Positions 58,025 through 64,000 of a stretch of DNA of 64,000 bases are shown in pieces; the first letter of the stretch is position 1; every line of letters begins with the position of its first letter. Origin of the DNA: Dethiobacter alkaliphilus AHT 1 (GTDB taxonomy: Bacteria; Bacillota; Dethiobacteria; Dethiobacterales; Dethiobacteraceae); the NCBI RefSeq assembly GCF_000174415.1, contig NZ_ACJM01000007.1, forward strand, positions 1 through 64,000, in the 5' to 3' direction. The notes beneath the pieces are model-generated. The model ran no database searches and had not been told where the DNA came from. It was given only the letters and a program-made list of their open reading frames with translations. Both the position numbers and the translations under genes were made by a program.

Positions 58025-59308
58025 TTATTCTAGATTCTTGCCAATTTTTATGCTACGGAGTTCTTCCCAGGTTATATCAATCACGTCCCTATTTCTGACA
58101 AGCTTCTCAGTGGTTGTATCACGAGTAACAGCCGTTAACATATTAATACTCTCCTTAACAAGCATCATCCATTGTGTAATATTTATTGCGGTAGGATTGC
58201 CTTGATAGGCCCATACTTTCAAAGCATTACCGGTAGCAGCAGTAGCATGAGCCAAACACAACATCTTATGTAGCTTCAAATTATTTTTTAATACTTTTAT
58301 TTCTTTTTCTGCAATCATTTCTACTGGATTAAACATAGAATTTTCATCTTGCAACAATGAGAGCCCGTGGTATCCCCTTACTATTATTTCAACACTCGCT
58401 GGGACAATTGACATTGTCATAAAGTGCCTTAGATCATAACCATAAAAATACATCCATTCAGAAATTTGCGCTATTGTCCTATCCTTTGAGCCAAATGAAC
58501 CGAATTGAAGAAGCTGTAGAAATCCCCACCCTGGTATCGGTAACCCCTGTTTTGTACAGACATCGGAAATCAAATGCCCAATCCAAATCAAGGGTGCTAA
58601 TAGCGTATCTCCAACACCCGTAGTCATAGTATTTGTTATATGGATTTTTCCCTGCTTGTCAAAATATGTAACCGATCCATTCCAAATATCAAAAATGCCA
58701 AAAATCAATCCAAACAAAGGGTCATGCGCTAGGCTCCGCAACCTATGGTTTCGCGGATATACCCCTGCTTCTTTTATTACAGCTGTATCATATGGCACTT
58801 TGCACCTATCTTCACACCACTGCAAAAATGGAGTCAACTTTCCTTCATCATTAACTCCCAGGCTTTTTAACCGTTCTGTAAAACCACTACCCTTTTGTTG
58901 TATATGTTGCATATAATTCATGTCCCTTGGTATTCGCACTACTAAAAAGTCTAAAATTGCTGCGATAACTCCTGCTAAGCCTACAACTGCCCAATCCATT
59001 TTACTTAAAGAAGGTAATAATTCAGGATTAAGCATTACTTCTTTTTTGATTTTTTTCTCTAAATTTACCCAATCTCCATCTAGATAGAATTGATTGTCCC
59101 ATTCCGTTATTAACGTCTTTTTATCTGTATTGATTGGCAAATCAATACCTGCTTCCTTGGCTAATTCCTCTAATTCTCTCTGTAGCCTCTCTATGTGACA
59201 AGCATCTTGAGTTATGTCTGCTTTCAAAACCTCCATTCCGAGGCAGACACGGTTAATTCTAGTTTTATCTTCTTTAAAATCTTTATCAAAATCAATAACC
59301 TTCTTCAT
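58025..59308 (-). CDS. YdjM-like multi-pass membrane protein
   Basis: A 427-aa protein with a coiled N-terminal part (about 1-85) and several hydrophobic segments (around 108-125, 205-220, 240-260, 285-305). HRLRSLAHDPLFGLIFGI and IGHLISDVCTKQGLPIPGW resemble the His/Asp pattern of the YdjM/DUF457 membrane hydrolases (related to zinc phospholipase C/P1 nuclease). This is a distant resemblance, so a membrane hydrolase role is inference. Its start overlaps the end of the upstream gene (TAATG). The HD-domain gene follows after 58 nt. Confidence 0.6.
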   Translation of the reverse strand: MKKVIDFDKDFKEDKTRINRVCLGMEVLKADITQDACHIERLQRELEELAKEAGIDLPINTDKKTLITEWDNQFYLDGDWVNLEKKIKKEVMLNPELLPSLSKMDWAVVGLAGVIAAILDFLVVRIPRDMNYMQHIQQKGSGFTERLKSLGVNDEGKLTPFLQWCEDRCKVPYDTAVIKEAGVYPRNHRLRSLAHDPLFGLIFGIFDIWNGSVTYFDKQGKIHITNTMTTGVGDTLLAPLIWIGHLISDVCTKQGLPIPGWGFLQLLQFGSFGSKDRTIAQISEWMYFYGYDLRHFMTMSIVPASVEIIVRGYHGLSLLQDENSMFNPVEMIAEKEIKVLKNNLKLHKMLCLAHATAATGNALKVWAYQGNPTAINITQWMMLVKESINMLTAVTRDTTTEKLVRNRDVIDITWEELRSIKIGKNLE

Positions 59309-60381
59309 TAATGTGTACCCTCAATTAAATTTTGACTTCTTATCAAAGCCTTCTTTAAATAAGAAATGGCCTCCTCTAGGTTCTTTATCTCCTCTTTTTG
59401 ATCCTTTCTTTCCAATTTCATTTTTAAAAGCTCATCCTCAAGGTTTGAAATGGCCATTCTCTGTTCTCTAATTAATTCTTGTACAAACCTTACATCTTTC
59501 TGTTTCGTCAACAGAATCTCTTTCATTACAACTTCAAGTTTTGCTGCTTCTGTTAGAGCAAATTTACCAGAAGCTTTCATAATAGCGTTAGCGCCTGCAC
59601 CTGCAGTTGCTCCAACGCCGGCGCCTACTAAAGCCCCGCCACCAACAATAACTGCCATGCCGCCTGGTATACCCAACCCCCCGGTAGCAATCGCACCTCC
59701 GCCTAAAGCAGCCATACCTGATGAGACTGCTGCAGCACCATACAATCCTGCAGGTGCAAACTTAGCTGCTATTGCTGGGGCACCGTAACCAGCAGTTATT
59801 ACCAGAATAACAGTGCCAATTATAACCCCACCCGCTATTTTCATCTTCTTCCCGGTTAACCCGTCTACAGCTTTATCGTAAGATTTTATAAAACTATCAA
59901 TATCTGATTCGTTGATACTGAGCATATTTGCAAAATGATAAAGCTTTCCCTTTATAATTTTTTTGTCAGCCTTTGTTCTACGCATTTTATCTTTTAAACG
60001 ATCCAACAGAACTTCCTTGTTATGACCTACCTCAAGAGGAAAATATGGCTCAAATAAGGTTGCTTCCAACAACATTAAATAGAGCGGCAATTTATTAGCA
60101 CCAGCTTCCTGACGCAATGCGTCTAACTCCCTATCTAATAGTGGATTTTTTTTAAGCATATAGGATGTTGAAATATTAGGTTTTTCTTCTGCACCTTCTA
60201 AGCGTGATAAAAAGGTATTAATTGAATCCTTCCATTTATTTAACCATACTTGTTTTGTTTTTTGTTTTTCTATATTTTTTTCGTGTAATATATCTGAATG
60301 CGTCAAATCATATTGCATCATAAACAAAGCTTTGGTCTGTTGGTAAGTTAAACCGAACTTATTTAATGTTTCTACTCTCAC
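59308..60381 (-). CDS. Glycine-rich coiled-coil membrane protein
   Basis: A 357-aa protein. An alpha-helical N-domain (1-170) is followed by a long hydrophobic Gly/Ala segment (about 185-275; for example GGGAIATGGLGIPGGMAVIV), like a glycine-zipper channel or membrane insertion domain, and a C-terminal coiled coil (about 290-350). The GTG start at 60381 follows AGGAGGG. Gly-zipper membrane proteins often are pore-forming effectors; this is inference. It is the first gene of the three-gene operon. Confidence 0.62.
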   Translation of the reverse strand: MRVETLNKFGLTYQQTKALFMMQYDLTHSDILHEKNIEKQKTKQVWLNKWKDSINTFLSRLEGAEEKPNISTSYMLKKNPLLDRELDALRQEAGANKLPLYLMLLEATLFEPYFPLEVGHNKEVLLDRLKDKMRRTKADKKIIKGKLYHFANMLSINESDIDSFIKSYDKAVDGLTGKKMKIAGGVIIGTVILVITAGYGAPAIAAKFAPAGLYGAAAVSSGMAALGGGAIATGGLGIPGGMAVIVGGGALVGAGVGATAGAGANAIMKASGKFALTEAAKLEVVMKEILLTKQKDVRFVQELIREQRMAISNLEDELLKMKLERKDQKEEIKNLEEAISYLKKALIRSQNLIEGTH

Positions 60382-60631
60382 TAAAATCCCTCCTAATTTT
60401 GGTGAATTTAACTATACACTTTGCAAACTGAAGCGAAACAATTACCTACAAATAAACCTTTTGCAACCTTTTAAGTACAAATGCTAATCCGCAAACTATG
60501 CCCCCTTCTCAACAAAAATCTTCTGCTAAACCCTACCGCTTATTCCATCGTGTCAGTCGCAGAAAACGCACAGCCTCAACTTACATGTTCAATTATTTTC
60601 TAAAAAAACAACACATCTTTTGGGCAAAAAC

Positions 60632-60946
60632 TTATAACATACTCCCAATTACCCCAAGCACAACTAATAGCAAAAGACAAATTCCTAGTACTTTAAATGC
60701 CTTATTGAGTGATATTGAAATACCTTTACCTCGAAGATAGTAAAATAATCCTATTGCTAAAGCTAACAGTATAAGTGGGGGAAAAGCTATTAATAACATT
60801 ATTCCGCCTACAATTAAAGCGATTAACAAAACCAATCCAAGTAGCGAAAAAACCCCTGATATTATTGAAGTCACTAGCTCTTTGAGAAGCTCAATAAGGA
60901 CAGCTAATAATACAAACCCAACAATAATTCCAATAATATATACCAC
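60632..60946 (-). CDS. 104-aa hydrophobic membrane protein
   Basis: About four hydrophobic segments (3-25, 33-57, 58-72, 87-104) cover most of the sequence. A single charged patch (LRGKGISISLNKAF) separates the last two. GGAGGGACG is the ribosome site before the ATG. No family recognised. A terminator for another transcript lies at 61038-61072, upstream of it, so it has its own promoter. Confidence 0.6.
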   Translation of the reverse strand: MVYIIGIIVGFVLLAVLIELLKELVTSIISGVFSLLGLVLLIALIVGGIMLLIAFPPLILLALAIGLFYYLRGKGISISLNKAFKVLGICLLLLVVLGVIGSML

Positions 60947-61037
60947 AACGTCCCTCCTTTCAAGCTCTGTTAACCATCGCTAAAGACCGCGTTTGTTAAG
61001 TAGCTCCCACAACCATACTGCTCGTTCCCAAAAACAA

Positions 61038-61072
61038 ACACGCACCATTCGCTGCAATGCGGAAGTGCGTGT
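61038..61072 (-). terminator. Terminator of the riboswitch transcript
   Basis: ACACGCAC/GTGCGTGT stem with extra inner pairing and TTTGTTTTTG on the minus strand. The 337-nt gap 60947-61283 holds nothing else that I can identify. Confidence 0.75.
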
Positions 61073-61283
61073 CTCAATAGTTCTGAATAATGTTAATACA
61101 TGCTCGGAGCTTTTTGTTTTTCGTAATAAAAAATTAAATAACCCGGTGGTAAGTAGCAGTTAGGACACCCAAAAGCAATATTTGAAAGAAAAAGATGTAG
61201 CAGTTTAATATTCAGAATGAATTAAGTACAAAGACAACAAAAAACAGAAACAAAACAACTGTCCCCAGAGTAATAACCAACGC

Positions 61284-61364
61284 CTATCCACAGCCACTCT
61301 CCCTGTCAACCAGGATCATCGCTACAGCTATGGCCATGGCAATCATATATACCCATTCGTTCAT
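61284..61364 (-). CDS. 26-codon peptide with one hydrophobic helix (tentative)
   Basis: Reads MNEWVYMIAMAIAVAMILVD and a short tail. The size and shape resemble holin-like or small toxic peptides. AAGGA is 12 nt upstream, which is far. Another frame across the same DNA reads LLPIPAEVTEAELEGQAKKN and also looks protein-like, so the true product, if any, is unclear. Confidence 0.3.
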   Translation of the reverse strand: MNEWVYMIAMAIAVAMILVDRESGCG

Positions 61365-61549
61365 TTTTTTTTGCCTGTCCTTCTAACTCCGCCTCAGTCA
61401 CCTCTGCCGGTATAGGCAGCAACTATATAGCAAAATCATGAAACTTGCTGTCACACAAACTAACTCTTGCCGGAAAGCTTATCGCACATCAGCAAGTGTT
61501 ATTTTAAACAAACAGGCGCCTGTAATTTCAGGCACTAATAAACACAAAA

Positions 61550-61574
61550 AACCTGCTCACGATGAAAGCAGGTT
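61550..61574 (-). terminator. Terminator behind the second c-di-GMP riboswitch
   Basis: AACCTGCT/AGCAGGTT stem with TTTTTGTGTTT on the minus strand, directly after the aptamer. Confidence 0.82.
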
Positions 61575-61577
61575 ACA

Positions 61578-61674
61578 CAGTCCTGGCAACCGGCTGTCAT
61601 CGCTACAATAGCATTAGACCCATGGCTTTGCGTACCCGCCTTTCGACGAGCTTGCCTTTAACAGTTCCCATTTC
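61578..61674 (-). promoter_or_regulatory. Second c-di-GMP-I (GEMM) riboswitch
   Basis: On the minus strand the conserved parts AAAGGCAAGC, a GAAA tetraloop (TCGAAAGG), GTACGCAAAGCCATGGGTCTA and GACAGCCGGTTGCCA match the class I aptamer, though less perfectly than the one at 39998. A terminator follows. Downstream on the same strand there is no clear full-length gene for 630 nt, so the target is unknown or lost. Confidence 0.88.
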
Positions 61675-61776
61675 TTCACTTCGACATTTTACCTGATTTT
61701 CCTCTTTTCTCCATCTTTAAAAAACAACACTCGCGGTAACAAAATACCTGCGAAATGATTAAAGCTTACCCCAAAA

Positions 61777-61863
61777 CTACTCCTCCCCTTCCCTGTGACC
61801 GGTTGCTTCTTCATCCACCCAGTCTTCCTCTGTATAGACCATTCCTTTTCTATTTAAGGGCAC
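61777..61863 (-). pseudogene. Remnant of the 51471-52094 gene (C-terminus only)
   Basis: Translates as RKGMVYTEEDWVDEEATGH and the final residues REGEE, matching the last 25 residues of the protein at 51471-52094 with two changes, then a stop. Upstream similarity ends within a few codons. It is a broken duplicate. Confidence 0.7.
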
Positions 61864-61886
61864 ATGGGAAAAAGGTTCTCTTAATT

Positions 61887-62906
61887 TCAAAATAGCACCC
61901 TTTTAGTCGCCCTGCTTGAATTATTATCAAAGTACAAAGTATAATTATCTGCTTTGGGTATATGGAACAATAACCATCCCCCTGAATATGTTTCTGGCTG
62001 CAACCTAGTATTTTTATAATTACGGTAACTGATCTCGGTTGGTTCAATCGGCATAACAAGAAATCCGTCCGGAGTTGAGAGAGAGAAGTCTCTATGTGTA
62101 ATTTGTTCTCCTTGTGTACCATAGTTTCGGGTGTTAACGTAGATCTTTATAAACCAACTATTTTCAGCGGCCGTGAAATAATCAAAACTATCTGTTTTTT
62201 CTACATTAGTTACAGCAACTTTTATAGCACCTGTATCATTTTCATACCTTCTCATAAGTTCTAGTTCTTCTTCTTTTTGTTTCTGCGCCTGTTTTTCTCT
62301 TTGGGCTTGTAGTTGCTTTTCTTGCTCGATTTCTCTTTGTTCTAAAAATTCTTCCTTTTTCTGTTCGTATTTAGGCAACAGATTTGTTGCTGCGACTAAA
62401 TCAGGATTAATCGAGATGGATTCTGTCAGGTAGCTATATGCCTGGATATAGCTCTTATTTGAAAAATGATCTCTAGCTATTTGTAAATACTCTTCAGCTA
62501 CACCTTCAACTAATTGCTCTATTTTTTGTTGAGCTAATTCATAATTATCATCACGAGGTACAACTTTATTGAACCAATCCCACGCGGCTATTAGTTCGTC
62601 CTCATCCAAAGCATACATTCCAGATATAAAATATGTATTAGATAAAGCTAATTCATTGGCTATATTATAGGCTATATTATACTGTTCCCGAATATAATCA
62701 TCATTAGGGTTCAATGCTAATGCCCGTGAAAAAGCAGATGCAGCTTTTCCATAATCCTGTTCTGACATATATTCAATTCCAGACTCCGTTAATTCATTTA
62801 TTGTTTTTTGTTGTTCATATAAAGAAACTCCAAAATGATATAAATAAACAGTCGCAAGGGCTAAACAGACTGTAATAATTAAATGTGTAAATGGACGCTT
62901 AAGCAT
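61887..62906 (-). CDS. Membrane-anchored TPR protein with extracytoplasmic C-domain
   Basis: A 339-aa protein. A hydrophobic helix near residues 9-25 anchors it. TPR repeats follow (about 40-75 and 140-175: YGKAASAFSRALALNPND, SYIQAYSYLTESISINPD), then a coiled charged segment (about 185-215) and a beta-rich C-domain (about 225-339) like DUF4352-type extracellular domains (FYNYGT-like, FSLSTPDGFLVMP). It may scaffold other envelope proteins. GGAGG precedes the ATG. Single gene. Confidence 0.75.
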   Translation of the reverse strand: MLKRPFTHLIITVCLALATVYLYHFGVSLYEQQKTINELTESGIEYMSEQDYGKAASAFSRALALNPNDDYIREQYNIAYNIANELALSNTYFISGMYALDEDELIAAWDWFNKVVPRDDNYELAQQKIEQLVEGVAEEYLQIARDHFSNKSYIQAYSYLTESISINPDLVAATNLLPKYEQKKEEFLEQREIEQEKQLQAQREKQAQKQKEEELELMRRYENDTGAIKVAVTNVEKTDSFDYFTAAENSWFIKIYVNTRNYGTQGEQITHRDFSLSTPDGFLVMPIEPTEISYRNYKNTRLQPETYSGGWLLFHIPKADNYTLYFDNNSSRATKRVLF

Positions 62907-63190
62907 ATTACATCCTCCAGAAAATTCTAGTATTATATAACATTCGTCAATTTACACATATTTCCTCCCTAATGTACATCCTTTACGCTTAGTTCTCAGA
63001 CGAAGAGGTTTACTTATCGCTTTTACTATTAAGCATTTGCGTCATGCTGTTTACGCGCTGCCGCTATTAGCTAATGCCGCTCTTCCCTAACCCCAAAACG
63101 AATTCTGGTTAAGCTCACCATACTTTTAACACCAGACTTCGTATATTTAATTTGCATAACATCACCCCGTTAACAAACAATGAATTCCTG

Positions 63191-64000
63191 TTAACAGCTC
63201 CTATACATTCCTCCGGGCATTCTTTTAACTTTACCTTCCAATTCCATTACAGATAAGGCCTCCAGAAAGCTCTTCCTGTTTTCTGTAAAAGACAGTGCCA
63301 GTTTCTCAATACTTACTTCCTCACTGCCAATAAGTTCGATTATCTGCCTCTCATAAGCAGAATCCTCAACCACAGACACTATCTCTGCAACTACCTTGCT
63401 TTTCCTCTTTTGTTTAACTGACCTATCTACAGATACATTTTCTCTTGGCATCTCTAATAACTGATCCGGCTTTATAAAAATCTTTGCACCATCAGCTATT
63501 AGTCTGTTTGTCCCGTAACTCTCCCTGTTATAGATGCCATTAGGCACAGCCAGCACTTCTTTTCCCTGCTCGCGGGCCACCTTGGCTGTAATCAACGCCC
63601 CACTGTTATAACCGGCCTCCACCACCAAGAGTTTATGGGACCATGCACTAAGTAAGTAATTCCTGCGAGGAAAATACACCTGTTTTGCCGGGGTACCAGG
63701 CGGATACTCCGAGATTACCGCCCCATTCTCAACAATGGCCTCCATCAGTTCCAAATGCTCCGGGGGATAGCACAAATCAAGGCCATGGCCGAGAAACGCC
63801 AGAGTATAACCTTTAGCATTAATACAGGCTGTATGTGCATAACCGTCAATTCCCTTTGCCATCCCGCTGATCACCGGCACTTCATTTTTTGCCAGAAATT
63901 CTGCCGCTTCCTTTGCTACCTTTTTGCCGTAAGCAGTACACCTTCTCGCACCGATTACGGCTACCCCCGAACTGTCTTCTCGCAATTCTCCCCTATAATA
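63191..64000 (-). CDS. dprA: DprA (Smf) DNA-processing protein, truncated by the window edge
   Basis: About 269 codons are inside the window and the N-terminus lies beyond position 64000; the frame continues as YYRGE before REDSSG. The Rossmann-like DprA core shows VAVIGARRCTAYG, GMAKGID-x2-AH and PNGIYNRESYGTNRLI, and a C-terminal winged-helix-like part follows. DprA loads RecA on single-stranded DNA in transformation. It is normally near topA. The TTG at 63985 is not taken as start because the family begins further upstream. Confidence 0.92.
   Translation of the reverse strand, partial: YYRGELREDSSGVAVIGARRCTAYGKKVAKEAAEFLAKNEVPVISGMAKGIDGYAHTACINAKGYTLAFLGHGLDLCYPPEHLELMEAIVENGAVISEYPPGTPAKQVYFPRRNYLLSAWSHKLLVVEAGYNSGALITAKVAREQGKEVLAVPNGIYNRESYGTNRLIADGAKIFIKPDQLLEMPRENVSVDRSVKQKRKSKVVAEIVSVVEDSAYERQIIELIGSEEVSIEKLALSFTENRKSFLEALSVMELEGKVKRMPGGMYRSC

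Noticed and set aside
63071-63157. 28-codon minus-strand frame with a GGGGTGAT site before it
   Set aside because: Too short, no recognisable features, no terminator of its own; chance cannot be excluded, so it is not listed as a gene.

Overview
The window looks like a chromosomal segment of an anaerobic, endospore-forming, Gram-positive bacterium of the Clostridia/Dethiobacteria type. The evidence is a dipicolinate-synthase-B-like flavoprotein, CWB2 cell-wall-binding repeats, DUF1540, DUF3048 and DUF3786 proteins, a SipW-type signal peptidase, a pentaheme c-type lipoprotein, a sigma-54/PAS regulator and strong AGGAGG ribosome sites with frequent TTG/GTG starts. A Dethiobacter-like organism would fit, but I cannot prove the species from sequence alone.

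Layout. 0-4 kb: sugar-phosphate genes on the minus strand (gap, an alpha-D-phosphohexomutase and a cupin-type glucose-6-phosphate isomerase). 4-5.6 kb: dapB and a SpoVFB-like gene. 5.6-18.1 kb: a minus-strand acyl-CoA block with a thioesterase, alpha/beta hydrolase, CofE-like ligase, acyl-CoA dehydrogenase, HMG-CoA lyase, enoyl-CoA hydratase, acyl-CoA synthetase, a sodium/carboxylate symporter with two small membrane proteins, and a PAS-PAS-AAA+-Fis activator. Three good -24/-12 promoters sit in this block, so it is probably a sigma-54 regulon for uptake and oxidation of a short or branched acid; HMG-CoA lyase points to isovalerate or leucine carbon. 18.3-18.6 kb: a roughly 300-nt structured RNA candidate that I cannot assign. 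18.7-36.9 kb: housekeeping and envelope genes (DUF3786, SipW-type peptidase, 2-hydroxyacid dehydrogenase, radical SAM, pentaheme lipoprotein, MurJ, DUF3048, VanZ/PAP2, nitroreductase, a polyprenol-kinase-like protein, an unusual OpuAC-type lipoprotein, a classical pgi, a DUF1540 pair, a TetR-MATE efflux unit). 37-48.4 kb: three CWB2-anchored surface proteins: a subtilase, a c-di-GMP-riboswitch-controlled CAP protein, and a giant leucine-rich-repeat/PKD protein split by a one-base deletion. 48.8-50.4 kb: a MASE3 histidine kinase.

50.6-62.9 kb is an accessory island, visibly more AT-rich towards its right end. It holds a MntA-HepT module with a broken HepT, two closely related tyrosine recombinases flanking an Xre-ImmA/PIN module, a three-gene operon (glycine-rich coiled-coil membrane protein, YdjM-like membrane protein, HD-domain protein with a frameshift), a second c-di-GMP-I riboswitch without an evident large target gene, a remnant of a gene that is intact 10 kb away, and a TPR membrane protein. 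dprA enters at the right edge.

The most interesting leads are the unassigned structured RNA at 18.3 kb, the three-gene HD/membrane operon at 56.9-60.4 kb (possibly a defence system, function inferred only), the lobe-swapped OpuAC lipoprotein, the sigma-54 regulon with TTGATGC-like upstream sites, and the orphan riboswitch. Three genes are interrupted by one-base indels; each could be genuine decay or a sequencing error.
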